Shown: positions 12,640 through 26,509, counted from the first letter of the stretch. The stretch: 64,000 nucleotides of DNA from Lucifuga dentata (GCA_014773175.1 VXCM01001402.1:62001-126000); one strand, 5' to 3'. Made by a program: numbers and translations. Notes: a model not told the origin generated them from the letters alone.

Positions 12640-14285
12640 TCTATCTATAAAAGGTAGAAAGTAACAAGGATGATAAGAAGACAATGAAACCCCAAATTAG
12701 ACAATTGACATTAATCAGACACCTGAATGATGTTTGCAGGAAGATGAATAACACAGACTCTCTATGTTTCATGTGAACATCATATCCTGAATATGATCAA
12801 AAACATGATATAAACTGGTACTAGTGTGCATGTAAACACACTCGCTGCTATGGCTGATGGGAAATTCCATGTAAAATGACTTGGATCAAAATTGTTACAT
12901 GTACCACAAATGAAAAGCAGTAAAGGGGAAAAAATGCCTAGAGGGGAATATGAAGTGAAATAATGTTATTACTAAGCTGTCCCTTCATCTGTGTGTGCCT
13001 GTCACTCACAGCGGAAAGAGAGATGTAATGGCTGCTGTGAAGCTTCCCAGGCTGAATATAATGACAGATAATAAGAGCTGGCTGCTAGAGCACGGCCAAG
13101 CATGCAAGCTGTAACTCGGAGATGTTGCAGTTATTTATTCATTATTTTCTTTAGTTTGAAGTGGATGCATTTGACGTGATGTATTTAAAGACAAAACTTT
13201 GTCCACAGCAACTTGCGTGGACAAATGAAATGTCAACTTTCTGTAAACCAGGTCAGAGCTACAGGGACTTTCTGCTTGACTTTCTTGATTTCCATACTCC
13301 CTGCAAACTTTAGCACACAGGGTGAATTTCAATGTCTCTGAACGGTTGACCCCTTTAATTTGTGGGTTTTTTCCACTAATAAATTGCACTTGTGCTACAG
13401 ACCCGGGACTGAGCTTTTGTTCTGAGCCATGATACTTCCTGTCATTTCCCAAAAGTACCTGCACTTCACACAGGAGAAAGAAAGATATGGAGGGGGGGGT
13501 GTATGGCTTGTAGATAAAAGGGAAAACACTTTTTTGCATCAGGTGCACTGAGGGAAAACTGTGCAGCTTTTACTGACAGAATGTCAGATAATCTTTAATT
13601 CAGAAAACGAGGGAGAAAGAGAAAATCATTGTCAGGAACAGAACAGCATCCCCAAAAAACGAATGGATCTCTCTCAATTCAGTTCAATAAAGTTTTGGTG
13701 GAATGAGGTTTCAATCAAAACAAATAAAGTATTAATACTGTGGTTTACATGGAATGAAACAAAGTAACTGATAATAAATGTAGATGAGGGTAGAGAGATT
13801 TTAGTATAAGGGAGGGAAAATTCTACAAGTGCATCATAGCCTAAGAGGTTCTTACATGATAACACATTAAGGCCAAAGCATGCTTTAGAACAAAAGATCA
13901 GGCTGGTGAACATGTTCCAGAACACCACATGCAAGAACTGGATATCTTATTACTCTGCCTGTAGGAGGCGCAGAATGGTCATGGTGACCATTCTAACATG
14001 CCATGACCACTTGTTAGAATGATCATGAGTCACCTGTTACAGAGGCGGCAGTGAAGAAGGCTTACAACTGATGGAGAGAGGAGCTGGTAGCAATAAGAAA
14101 ATAGCAAAGATGACGGAGAAGGAAATAGTACATTTGTTGTCAAACTCAGAGTAGGAAGGAAGACTGAACTTTAGATTGAACTTGCTCCAACAGAAAATTT
14201 GAAATTCCAGTCAGGGGGAGGAATAAGAAGTAGAAAAGAACACAAAGAATATCAAAAGAGTCTGAATCGTCATATCTTGAGCTTT
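12640..14285. other. Gene-free stretch with a small inverted repeat
   Basis: A short perfect inverted repeat is present (agaatggtca 13972-13981, tgaccattct 13985-13994), and related words recur at 14015-14035. The minus-strand frame at 13135-13548 lacks splice context and family resemblance. Confidence 0.5.
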
Positions 14286-14286
14286 G

Positions 14287-14314
14287 TAAGATGTTTTTTT
14301 TTTTTTTTTTTTTT
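14287..14314. repeat. Poly-T tract
   Basis: A homopolymer run, possibly a retrotransposon tail read on the opposite strand. No element body was recognised beside it. Confidence 0.8.
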
Positions 14315-14880
14315 GCCCTGATAGTTCTACTTTTTCTACTTATGAAGACTGTGACAAGCTGATATTCTAGTACTAGTTTTGCATGAACAATCTCAACACC
14401 AGTTTGAAGAATCTCGGAGGAAATCCTAGGGGGAAATATAGTGAGAAATTCATTTCTGATTTTCTCGTATTTGGGGTGATCATCAAGAAATTGAGTTTCT
14501 CTCACACATATAAACACAGCCTCCTCCACCTTTTTGTTTTGTGGCCCAGTCATACTATAGAAGACAAGTACAATTTTTTTGTGGTTTAGTGTCTAACAGT
14601 ACTGGAATTTTAGTTTCATATTGATTTGAATTTTGTAGTAATTTTTCTTCTTTAATTACAACACATTAAGTTGCAGATATGCTGCCTATGCAGCATATCT
14701 GTCTATTGACCTCCTGCCTTGCTTTCAATTCATCTGTCTGTTCTTGCCTTTGCTCATATTCTTCCAGTAAATGGTAACAGGCACCTGCAGATTAAGGAAA
14801 CACTACTGGAACAATATTTCATAATAGACTTTAGCTGTATGCTGCCGCTAGGGTGACACCCCTATTATACAGACAAGTGG

Positions 14881-15011
14881 AGCACGTCGCGGGGTTGCGT
14901 CAGCATCATAAAAATGCTTAGAGGTATAGACATGCCACTAATAACNAGCACGTCGCGGGGTTGCGTCAGCATCATAAAAATGCTTAGAGGTATAGACATG
15001 CCACTAATAAC
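14881..15011. repeat. 65-bp duplication around a single N (likely assembly artefact)
   Basis: Positions 14881-14945 and 14947-15011 are identical (agcacgtcgcggggttgcgt ... ccactaataac), with one N at 14946 between them. Its size and layout match the duplication at 7494-7626, so I read it as an unmerged contig overlap. Confidence 0.9.
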
Positions 15012-18000
15012 AGAAACAGAGGAGCCATGTGAAAAGATATGCATGCAAATGTTTTTCTCAGCTGCAGTCATAGTTGAGGAGTCGGAGAAGATTAATTTTT
15101 CAGAATAAGGTGAAAAAGTAAAATGGAAATTCCTTTATGGCTTTCTTATTGGTCTACAGAATCTATCTCAGTACATTAAGGTAAATAGGAAGCAAACAGC
15201 ATTTTTAAATCTAATACAAGGCTGGAATCAGTTTCTTTGGCAATATTGCACTAAATCCACATTTATATAAAACTTTATGCTGTGATGAGCTTCTTCAGGT
15301 CTTTGTTTCGTGGCCTCCAAAACGTTGTTTCCATTCAGTTATTATTATTTTATTTACTGTAAATCCAGAAAATAAAGATACTCTTGGTGTAGGTTTAAGT
15401 GTGGATGGTTGGGGCTTTTTATCAGGTAAAGTCTGTTTTATGTTAGACATTACTCAGATATTTGCTGCTTAAAAGCATTAAATATGACGCGCTACAACCT
15501 TTAAATGGTAATAACTACTGTAGCGTCTTATCTTATACAATTATTAACACATTTGCAGCATTTCCATGCATGTATTTAATAGGAATACGTTATTATTAGA
15601 GGCTTGTAAGGGGAAGTGTATCTACCATGGTTAGGGACCATTGAACAAGTGAACTTTTTTTTTTTTTTTTANTTTTTTTTTTTTTTTTTAATCACTTAAA
15701 TAACTTTAAGAGATACTATAATACCAGAAGTCTTTGAAAATCTTTTTTCTATCTATGCTGTTATTTCTAGATTTAATTGCTTAATTTGCTTGCAAATGAA
15801 ATTACAGCTGTAATTTTTTGACTAATTTATATTTTTCCTTTGTGTTTTCCTGTCAGATGTTTTGATCTATTGGACTTGGTTGAGATCTTCTGACATCACT
15901 GCCATATTCATTTAACTGATAATTCTTATTGAACCTTGGAACTGATGCTTAAGATGCTTTAGATTTCTTGGCTCCCCAGAGGAATGCATTTGTATTTCTT
16001 GAAATCGAGGTTAAGACCTGAACAATAGTTTAAGTCTGTTAATTGACTGGATATGCTGCCAGATTGTGTTTTATCTGAATCTGATTCTGCTTGTGAAGGG
16101 TCTCAATACTGTATTGATATCCGTGGTTTAGGCTAATAATGATGTTTTAGACAAATACACCAGATTTCTTCATGAAAGATGCAGGAAGATGATGAGTCTG
16201 AGGCTGAAGGCACATGCTTAGAATGAAGAGGTGCACATGATTTAAGCTGATTTTTTTTTTTTTTTTTTTTTTTTTTATGTGAAAACACTTTTACATTCCT
16301 CATTTCCAGTAGGAATGTGTGAAGCCCTTTGTATTCCAACAATGCCAAATCAAATCGTTGGACAGTATTTTGCATCAAAAAGCGTGAAATAAATGGCAGC
16401 ACAAAAGCTGAAAATTCCTGCCAAAACAAATGATTGGAAGAAAAACAAAGGCTACAGGCTTTAGATTTTTAACAAGGAAAATCTGTGTGCACTACATGTG
16501 CTGTAATGAGAAATGCGGGTCTGTGCGTGTGTGCATTCATGCATGGGGATGCACGCATGCACGTTGAGCCATGTCCCCTTTGCTGGCCATTCAACACATT
16601 GAAGTTGTCCCTTGCAAGCTTCTTGGCTCTGCTTCACCTCAAACACTATTAGTTCCCTCTGAGCACAGCTATTCATCATTTGCAAGATTTCTAGCGGGTG
16701 TTTTCTTTTTACTTTTTAATCAAGGGTTGGATCCCATGGAGAAGCTTATTCAGCTGTGAAACAAGACCCTGTCGTCTCAGGCTAACGATACACATCCCTA
16801 ACAGAGTGAGCCGCCCGCTGACAAATGAGCTCCACGTGCACAACAACAGGATGAAACCTGAACATACAGTCAGGAGAGAAAAGTATAGATAGGCAGATAA
16901 ATATATTGAGACAAACACCACCACCATGGTCCACAGGCGCTTTGTCATTTCAAGTGTGTAAGGACCTATGTTTGGAGTCAAAGGAATTATAAATTACTTT
17001 TATGCGAATCTTTGCTCCGTGATCACTTTTAATCAAGAAAACTGACTCCAGAGGTAGTTTCAGCTGATAAACGAATCGGAGTTTATTGGTTGCTTGGGAA
17101 CCCTCTGTGGTCTTTTTGTGTTCAAGAGTGTGTTTGATGTTCTTGCCTTTGCTCCATTTGCTGATTGTCAGTTTGTATTGTATAAAATTCTGAGAGCAAA
17201 AAAACCTTAAAGATAAAATTAATGGGTTTTCCCCCCGGAATGCAGTGCACCCTTACAGGCACCCTTAAGGCCATGCTGTGTCTGAACATATAAACAACCA
17301 AATGACCAAACCAATTATTGTACAAATTTCTATATTCTTATTTGTTGTTAAGCAGTTTATTCTGAAACTTTTACAAGCTTTAATGTACAAAGACACATTT
17401 ACCCACTTTTATTCTCCCTTGTTACAGCAACACTGTGCAAACAGAGTGAAAGCAGATACTGTAGATACTGTCTTAAAAATAAAAAATAAAAAAACCTTCA
17501 AAAGTCCACTTTTCTGATTGGTCATCTTGGTCATGCTGGCTAAATACTTGCTCATTAGCTGTCATACTTCATAGGCGTCTCTAACCTACTATGTACTGTA
17601 GGCGAGTAAATTAATATGCATTGCGTGTTGCAGTAAACAGGTCATGGTAGTAAAGGACTAATCAGAATGCTTTCAGGGCAGTTCAGGACCTATGGGTTTA
17701 TTTTACTGGCTGCATTTCTATACACTTGAACCTCAAACTTTGCAACTTTGACAAAGTTCAACATACTCCCTACAATATGATAATAAAAATGAGGGGAAAT
17801 AACAAAAGCATATGTCCCCTTTAAATCAACAACTAACATTTCCCCAGTTGTGATTATTACCTTTAAGCCTTCCATCATGGTAATATTTGTATGTTTTTCC
17901 TCCAACACAGCCTGCTGGGTGTTTAAGAAGTAGAAAATTTAATACTAATCATTATTTACTGTTTTAGTCATCAAATTCACATGACCTAAAGTGTACCAGA

Positions 18001-19200
18001 AAATCGAAAAATATTTAATAATATACGAGTATTAATAATGAAGTATAAAAAATGAATGCCTCCTACTAAAAATGCTGCATATGTATATGATTATTGCCAG
18101 CTTCATATTTGTATCTGTTATTTATTCATGACTGTTTGGGAAATGCTTGGAATGCTTCATATATCTCTGTACGAATGTAAGGTCACTGATTTAATCCTCC
18201 CATTAGCAGACCTGCCCACCCGTAATGTAAAATGCCACAAGTTTTTTATTTTGTGTTTTTCTGGAAGTTTTTTTTTAAGTCAAAAACGTCAGCATAAATC
18301 CTGAAACCTCTTGGATTCTATAGTATCATAACAACTTTAACTAATTAGAAGAAAATCCATCTATGTTGAGCCTAGAGAATAAAGACAATTGGTTGAATAT
18401 TCAATACCTGGCACATTTGTCATGCAAGACAGGATTTTAGCAGATAGCAGGACAGTGTGAGTGATTGAGCGCATCTCAGTATGTCACCAAGCAACATAAA
18501 TCATCACAGAGGCATGATGATATATAACCACACTAAAAATAACACTTAATCATTCAAGGTTTTGTATAGAAGAAACAAAGCCAAACACAATGTGCTTCCA
18601 GAAAATGATGAGCAGTGACAGTGTTGGCTAAAGACACAAGCAGATGGAGCATAAAAACAGCCTGTAAATATTCAGATTAGAATTTTTTTTTCCTCCAAAC
18701 AGCTAAACCTGACTAGAATAGTAATTTCTCCAATAAATAAAGGTAAAAATAAGGTGAAAGCAAAGATGTTGCATTCAATAGGTTGTACTTGTACTTCAAT
18801 GGTATTTTTAATGTTCGTGTTTTATTTTTTTCTGCACCTTAGGTTTTCTTTTTTACTCCACTTTATGCGGCATTTGATAACTTTGAAACAACAAGCAAAC
18901 TTCATACATAATGTAAGCAGATTCCTTAAACAAATGCAAGCAGAACTGGCAAAGTTCAGGCATGGAATAACAATGAGTGTTGCTTATTATACTGCTTTTT
19001 GTAGTCATATCTACTGTTCCTCTTTCCTTCTCTGGAGGATTTTTGCATAAATGTGCATGCTGTAAGTATTGGTTGGAGTGTGATTTAACTACATTTGACA
19101 CTAATGAATTATGGTTCCATCATCTCACAAATCCCCTGATATCTACATGTAAAATAATTTCTATTAACAAGGAACATTTTAAGATCTTGGTCAATAGATT
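15012..19200. other. Gene-free AT-rich stretch with homopolymers
   Basis: It holds poly-T tracts at 15657-15690 (with an N at 15672) and 16251-16277. Open frames at 16133-16981 and 18754-19219 look fortuitous. No exon was recognised. Confidence 0.5.
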
Positions 19201-19877
19201 TAAAGGACCATACTGTTGATTTAGCATGTTTGAGCCTAATATATTTTCACACACATAACATTGCTGACAATCATTTCCCAAAGCATAATACTGGAATGGT
19301 GAATTAAAACATTTTTTTCTACCTTCCAGACCACCATTAGTATCAGTTCATTCTGGTATGCTATTAAAATCAATTTGTTGATAATCAGTTTGTTGATACT
19401 TGAAACATTCTTGGGATAGGTAATCCATCATTGCAAACAATACATATATTCAGGTTTTTTTTGAAGTTACGTAATTTTAGCATTTAAGCAAATAAAGTGC
19501 AGAGTGATCTGAAAAGACTTCCTGTTGTCAGTTCTTCACTATAGCACTTGAATGCACCACTAGGAAGTATTTTCAGATCACTTCTTAGATCACTTTTTAT
19601 TGCACTTAAATGCTAAAATTACATAACTTCAATAAAAACCCTGAATATACGTCTTGTTTGCAATGATGGATTACCTATCCCAAGAACGTTTTAACAAGTT
19701 GATTTTAATAGAGTATCAGAATGAACTGAAACCAATGGCGGTCTGGAAGGTAGGAAAAAAAAAATTTAATTCACCGTTCCATAGTATGCTTTGAGAAATG
19801 ATTGTCAGTAATGTTGTGTCTATGAAAGTTGAATATATTAGGCTCAAACATGTAAAATGGCCAGTGTGGTCCTTTAA
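19201..19877. mobile_element. Long foldback (inverted-repeat) element, copy 1
   Basis: Two arms of about 300 bp face each other (about 19201-19515 and 19557-19877), separated by only a few tens of bases. The element opens with TTAAAGGACCA and closes with TGGTCCTTTAA. Matching internal words in the arms include tgagcctaatata, gacaatcatttc, accttccagacc, gggataggtaatccatca and attttagcattta. Arm identity looks like 80-90% by eye. I see no coding frame, so it would be non-autonomous. The TTAA ends would suit a piggyBac-type target site, but this is inference only. Confidence 0.85.
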
Positions 19878-19879
19878 GT

Positions 19880-21302
19880 TGTCAAATCTCTGCTATGTAC
19901 AAGTTCCAGGCTGCAACAGTATGAGTTAAAGTTACTTTAAGCCCAGAATAAACTGAATGCTCCATTTCTAGCCAAAGCTACTATATATTTTATTTATCAG
20001 CCTGAAGCATACAGTATGTACATGTACTATAACAATGAAAAATTGTGTACTGCCAACAACAGCAATAACTGAAACTAGAGACAGAGAAAAAGTGAAAGTT
20101 TATGAGTTTTAAATCAGCCATATTCATATTACTGAGGTATTTCTGATCTACAGTACATGTATTTATTTAGCCTGTAAAGTCGCAGCTAATTGAGAAATTA
20201 CAATGATTTCAGAATATCCTTCCACACATCATACCTTAACATTTCTTAATTAAATTTTTTTGGAGGAAAAAATTAATCCTCTAGGGAAAACAGTTCTAGT
20301 AATGAATAGTTCATGGCATTGTGTTATATACTGATGAATAAACACATACAGGATGTTACTTTGTCTTCTACATGCATCCACAATGAGAAATCCCTAAAAA
20401 TACCTCTTTTGGATAAAAAAAAAAGAGAAAATTATGGAAAAATACTAAATAAATGGAAATTTGAAGTTCGTTATCCAAAAAAAAAAAAAAAAAAAAAAAA
20501 AATGGGGATACGATCTTAAAAATTGAAAAGTTGAAAAACCAGGGATATTTTTGCCTTTCAGGTCTGTTGAAGGGTTACAGAGTATGCACTACGCTATACA
20601 CAGCATGTAAATATATTCCTTTACTTTCTTTAGCTGGCAGCCCATCATGATTATATGACCTCTGCACACATTTTGTGTGGTTTTATGTGAATAATAAAGC
20701 AAACTGTTGTTACATTTGTTCAGGTTGTAGCTTGAAAGTACAACGAGGCAAAAGAGGTGTTTGGTGTTTAATGAGATGAAAAGGTTTTGTGCTAAAAAGT
20801 ATCTCTGAAGTCGGCAGTTTAAACCTACAGGCAGAATATCAGCTTGTCTGAGAAAGAAACATTCACAGTAAAAACTGATGTAGGCGCATATAGTGTATTA
20901 GCAGCCATCATCAATTATCCTTGAATCTAAAAGAAAAGTCAATCAAAAGTAAAATCAACCACAGTGTGTTTTGCCTTCAGTCATGAATTTTAGCAGACAT
21001 CCAAGAGATCATTGCACATTAAAAAATAAACGACAGAAACTTCTCTGCTTTGTAATCAGAGACGGTGTTTTGATTTTATCTCTGCAATGTCTTCTGTCTT
21101 TTCCAGAGTACATTCATATGTGTCATGTGTGTGCGTGTTCATTAGTGTGTGCTCTGTTTACCCCACACCCAACAGGAAATTAAATGACTACTGATCAGTG
21201 AACATCCAGGAAAGGAAAAGGTTACCGTCTTATTGAAACTATCATTTTACACATTTTCAATAAGAAAGATTAAGAAACATGTAAGACTGACCTGACATCA
21301 AG
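19880..21302. other. Gene-free AT-rich stretch
   Basis: A poly-A run lies at 20478-20502. No exon or other repeat was recognised. Confidence 0.5.
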
Positions 21303-21411
21303 AAGTGTGTGTGTGTGTATGTGTGTGCGTGTGTTCACTGTGATCAATTCTTTGTTTGAACACTTGCAGTGATACACAATTTTGCAGTCAGCTGTAATCT
21401 GTGCATGTTCT

Positions 21412-21449
<38 letters not shown>
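21303..21449. repeat. Two (GT)n microsatellite runs
   Basis: An interrupted GT run at 21303-21333 and a purer one at 21416-21449. Confidence 0.9.
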
Positions 21450-21450
<1 letters not shown>

Positions 21451-22350
21451 AGTCTATCTGATCTGATCTCTTGTGATGCGATTACACACCCAGAGTTCAT
21501 TTAGGAGGAATGGTCAACCATCCGGGGAGGTTTGAACACCACAGCCTCAGACTGCTGTCAAAACGGCTTCTGCCATAATGAGAAAAAACTTTTCATTGTG
21601 AAATACTGAATCCTGAGACAGAACAAAGGCACATTTACATCAAATAGTGTTTAATTTAGCAAAATGGTAGGGAATTGTTCTTATTCCTCATTTCTGTATT
21701 TTTCCTCATTTTGCTTCCAGGCTGACTGCAGCTCTTGAATTTGTGCATTAAAAAACTTGTGCAACTTAGCAAAATGATCTGGGGTACAATAGATGTTATT
21801 TTTATGACCTGAGGCAGCATATTTCTTAGAATTATACTATACCTGTGACTCAGAGTTTATTCTGCAGGACTCCACAGAGTTCAATTAATCCTCAAGTCTA
21901 TTTATCCTTTATGTTGTTGAATTTAACATCCAATGTAATTAAAATTTCAACAAAGCATCCAACAACAACATCAGCAACATCAGCAAGATTTGTTAATCAT
22001 ATGCTACTTATGCATTATTAAAAAATAAATGAATATAAACTCTCCCACTAGAAGCATGCCAAATATTCTACAATCTACTGAAAGATTATATTATCAAGTA
22101 AAAAAAAATGTGCTAATAGCTGAAGTGAAAATGACTCACGATTCCTTTAGAAATCTGACCATTATACACTAAACACACTTGATATTAATGTGTCAACCAT
22201 CCAGTATTTTCCTTGCTAAAACAAAAAGAAAGTTTAAAGGTGTTTTCACGTCTACATGAAATCAGACTTGAAGGTATGGCTACTTTGCATTATTTTTCCT
22301 GAGACGAGCATTTTATAGCTCATTGATTATTCAAAACAATAAGTTTGATC

Positions 22351-22511
22351 AAAGTTACTCACTACTCAAGTAATCTTTTTAATAGATACTTTCTTATTCT
22401 CACTCAAGTAATTATTTTGGTGACTACTCTTACTTATACTTGAGTCACTATTATCATAAAGTAAAAATACTTTTACTTGAGTACAGTTTCTGGCTACTCT
22501 ACCCACCTCTG
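22351..22511. repeat. Dispersed 'ACTCAAGTA'-type repeat
   Basis: It contains repeated actcaagtaat / acttgagtac words and ends in ggctactctacccacctctg, the reverse complement of the typical CAGAGGTGGGTAGAGTA start. It is a very common fish repeat. The class, probably a non-autonomous DNA transposon, is from general knowledge. Confidence 0.7.
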
Positions 22512-23370
22512 ATCAAAACTAACATCTCAGGCACTGATTTGGATCAGAGCAAACAGGTTTGCAATCGTAAACGATCTGAAAACTAGATCTTGAGACTTTA
22601 GTTATTTTTTGGAGGTGGATCAATATTTGTTTATTAGCACAGAAAGAACACTTTACTCCAGTGGTCCTTAAAAGCACTAAAACTCTCCATGTCTGTCATA
22701 AGAGACTTTGTTAAATGTGAAGTTTTTTTTTGTTTGTTTTTTGTTTTCCCAAAAGGCTCAATGCAAATGAAGCCTTGATGCACAGAGATGATGGTGATAG
22801 AAGATTCATGTTGTGCCGTGTCTCCGCGCTGTTTCTCCTCTCCTGCCCGAACCTCAAAGCCGAACCTTTGATCGTGTGTCTTTGATACTTGACTAATACA
22901 CAGTGAAGTTCACTTTGGGCACTAAAGAGAAAAAGAAATAGAAACGTTGAAGAATTTTGATCACAACCTCGGCCCTGCTACTGCCTTTGTGTTTATAAAA
23001 CCCACTGCCTGAGATGATTCACTAAAAATGCTTAACATTAATGAATGTTATTGACTGACAGAAACAAGAGAGGAGAAAGAAATAATGATCATTACAGTGT
23101 TGTACCAGGTGCTTCATGTGTTCTTTATCACAGCGTGTGCTTTATTTTGTGGTGAAAACTCAAACTGCAAACTTCAATCTTTATTATGGTTCTAACTCTG
23201 GTTTATTTGAGTGTGTGTCATTATTTTCTCCAAAAATCTGATTACCTTTAATAACCTTCAATAACCTCAGCAACCTTTTTCTGCAGGGTTTCAATTAACT
23301 CAAAATCATACTGTCATTTTGCCACACATAATGTAATTGCAATTTCTGAACTATGACTATGATAATCACC
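22512..23370. other. Gene-free AT-rich stretch
   Basis: Nothing coding or repetitive was recognised with confidence. Confidence 0.5.
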
Positions 23371-23999
23371 AAAGGATCGTACCATTCATTTTGCATGTTT
23401 AAGCCCAATAAATACTACCCATATACATGTTATGCTACTGACAACCATTTTCCAAAATCTAAAAACATGGTTTAGCTTTCCTTATTTTGCCAAATTCCCT
23501 AATCTTTCAAAATCACCTTAAAATTCAATGTTTTACTTGTTAACACTTACAGTACACATAATTGTAGCAGGCACGGCAGTTTTGATTTCTTGGTAAATGC
23601 TGCCTTCTTCTATACTTCTTGGTAAAAGCCGCCTTCTCCTAGACTATATTCCCTGGCGAAGACATACATTTTCTTCCATGCAGCTCCAGGTTAGACCAAT
23701 TAAATAAAGTTACTTTGACAAAAAAAAAAAAAGNAAAAAAAAAAAAAAGTAATAGATGCCATGTTTGCTGTGATGGATTTCGTATCTCAAGCATGTTTCA
23801 AGTCTCTACAAGTCAATTTTAATAGCGCACTGGAATGAACTGAAACCAGTGGCAGTTTGGAAGGTAGGAAAAACAATTCTAATATTTACTGCTACAGTTA
23901 TAAGTTTTGGGAAATGGTTGTCAGTACATAACATGTATGTGGGTTGTATTTACTGGGCTCAAACAAAACATTAACAACCAGTATGGTCCTTTTAAACAA
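23371..23999. mobile_element. Foldback element, diverged copy 2
   Basis: It shares the same ends and internal words as the element at 19201-19877: aaaggatcgtacc at the left, ggtatggtcctttt-like sequence at the right, plus tgagccca(g)taaatac, ctgacaaccattt, accttcca, agttcattcc and gcaaacat. The arms are more diverged here, and an A-rich stretch with an N (23734) interrupts the right half. Confidence 0.7.
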
Positions 24000-26380
24000 G
24001 CATGTGAGGGCTGTGAGGCGCGCTGGCTGCACATTGGGGTAATTACCGTAATTGTAGTGCTACCTCATGGGATCTAAAAAGGAAGCCGGCTGCTCCAAAA
24101 TGGCATGATCTGTCACAAGCTACCAAATCACCTGACTGTAAGCAGTGCTTTAGATTCGACCACAGAGTAAAACTCACTGCCAAGCAGTCACCAAACAGGA
24201 AATGGTAAAATATGCTAGTGTGTAGCTGAAGATGGCTGTACAACAGCTGGTTGAGTTTAGCATAAAGGTGGATGATGTCAGCTGCTGCTGCTGCTCCCAC
24301 AGTTCATCCACCTGATAACTTGGCCACCATGATGAGTCAAAGCATCGGAGCTTGTTATTTAGTGATTTGGTATGTTGTCACACTGCTGTCAGATGAAAGC
24401 TTTGCACTTCACTTTCACACTCTTTGGGAAGTAATATATATTTTTTTTTTTTTTAAAAAAGGTCTTATTTCATTAATTTGCCTTTTGAAGCCAGACCTTG
24501 ACACTGAACATGAACCTGAACTGATGCAATGTGTGAAACTCAAGTATTTCCTAATCTGTTACCTTCACACGCATAAACCAGCTCACTCATTTAAATCCAG
24601 ATGATTTTTTTAAAGCAGGTTCCACAAAGAATTCCTGATTTTTAATCTTAAGTCTGAAGTCTCTGAACATCAAACCCTTAATTCAGTCAGAGGAAATTAA
24701 ACTTTTGTTTTGTGACCTCCTGGGGTAAGAGGTAGGAGAGAGCCAAGGCAGCCAAAAGACTTTCCATTGTCCTGTTGTGTGTTCTATAAGTTCCAGCCTT
24801 TTCATACATTCAGGTATGATGTTGGTCGACTGAATGGATGTAAGTGATACACCTGTGAAAGTTGGTTGTCATATTAGAGAATAATATCAAATAAAAAGAA
24901 AAACACAGATTGGTTTGTTTTACACAGACTGGAAAAGGGAATTACAAAAACAGAAAGACAAATCTTTGAATCTTCTTTCATAATTACAAATCTGGTCACA
25001 CAAAAAATTTGCTCTAAATATGGTTTCAAGAAACATAATAAAAATGCTGCTGGAGCTTCATGTGTTGGATTTTTTCTGCAGTTCAGGCACTGGAGAATTT
25101 CCTCGGGCTATCAGAAAGCTCAGGTAACCTTTCCCACAGAACCTAGCTACAGTATATTTGGTCATGTTTATTATTTAAAGAATGTTCTGAGTACAGTGAG
25201 ACACCAAATATTGATTAAATTCAGAATAAATTGATGGATTTACATGATTGGGCAAGAAATGATTAGAGTGTAATAAGTCTTTGCACTGTTACTTTTTGGA
25301 AATTTATTAAGAATCAGAGTTTAACATACAGTATATGTTTTATTATATATTTAGTTTTTGGAATAGCTTATCTGTGACTGAGGAAACTCAACCACTTCTC
25401 ATTTTTACACTCATACATTTTCAGAGAATATTGTGAGAGTTCGTTACAGATATAAATCTCATTTCCACTGAGTAGGCTAATAAATGGATTGGCTACTCAT
25501 TTCAAAGAATCCCGACACCAAATCCAAGCACCAGGATGGGAAAGATTAACAGACCTTTCCTAAATGACAGAAACATACAGTATATTGAACTGAAATTCAA
25601 TTTATTTCTCTTTCTCTTCTGGCCTTCCTCTCTTCCTAAGAAATGAAAGTGTAAAAAGGTGATATTCTGTAAATCCATTTAACTTTTCTTTCTTGCTCCT
25701 ATTTTTATGATAAAAATGCCAAAAAAAAAAAAAAAAAAAAAAACTCCATATCACATGGCCATTTAAGTAAAACATTTCGTACAATATCACTGAGTTGACA
25801 ATTTTTTAATATTTATAGAGCAGCTCCAAAATATGATCTCTATGGTTTAAAGTTATTAAATTCAGTGTTTACAAAAGCTGGAATAAGACTGTTACTACAT
25901 GCTTATTTAGCATGATGGTGAAGTTACCATGACTTTTTTTTAATGTATCTCGCCCAATGTTGGAAAACCTCTTGTTACTTTAAATTGTTTCATATTATGT
26001 GAAGAAGACTTGTTGCCTTCAGGGAGCCATAATGAGCACATTCAACAACATGATCATCTTCAACGTGTTCGTCTGAAAACATGCTATGCAAGTTTGATAC
26101 ATTACAACCTTTACAAAGGATCACTTGAATTTGTTAATCAAAGGTACAGTTACTTAACATTAACCGTGCACACCTCGCCATCTCTGGATGTAGATCAATC
26201 AACAGATCAATACATTTCCCTGTAGTTGTTCTTAACTTCTGCAGATCATGTTCAGCTCACAAAGTAACTGAGTGTGATTGTTGCATTCAAACTTGCCCAA
26301 ACAGATATAGTAAGGGGTGAAACACTCGTCTGATTGAACCAGAATAAACCACATAGCTGTGAAAACGGGAGCGTATATAT
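24000..26380. other. Gene-free stretch
   Basis: It holds a poly-A tract at 25721-25743. Opposed frames at 24043-24604 overlap each other and have no family resemblance. No gene was seen. Confidence 0.5.
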
Positions 26381-26383
26381 GTT

Positions 26384-26493
26384 CCCAGGGTCCTATATTC
26401 CCCAGTTCAATATTCTGTTAACACACATTAAGTTGTTAACAGAATTATGTGCTCTGTTGTGCTATATAGAGCTGGGGAACATAGGACCCTAGG
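26384..26493. mobile_element. Small foldback element
   Basis: The outer arms cccagggtcctatattcccc (26384 onward) and ggggaacataggaccct (26474 onward) are complementary at about 20 of 22 positions. The inner arms attctgttaac (26412-26422) and gttaacagaat (26435-26445) are perfectly complementary. A 20-bp piece of the same family recurs at 29650-29669. Confidence 0.8.
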
Positions 26494-26509
26494 AATATAG
26501 GAATGACTC

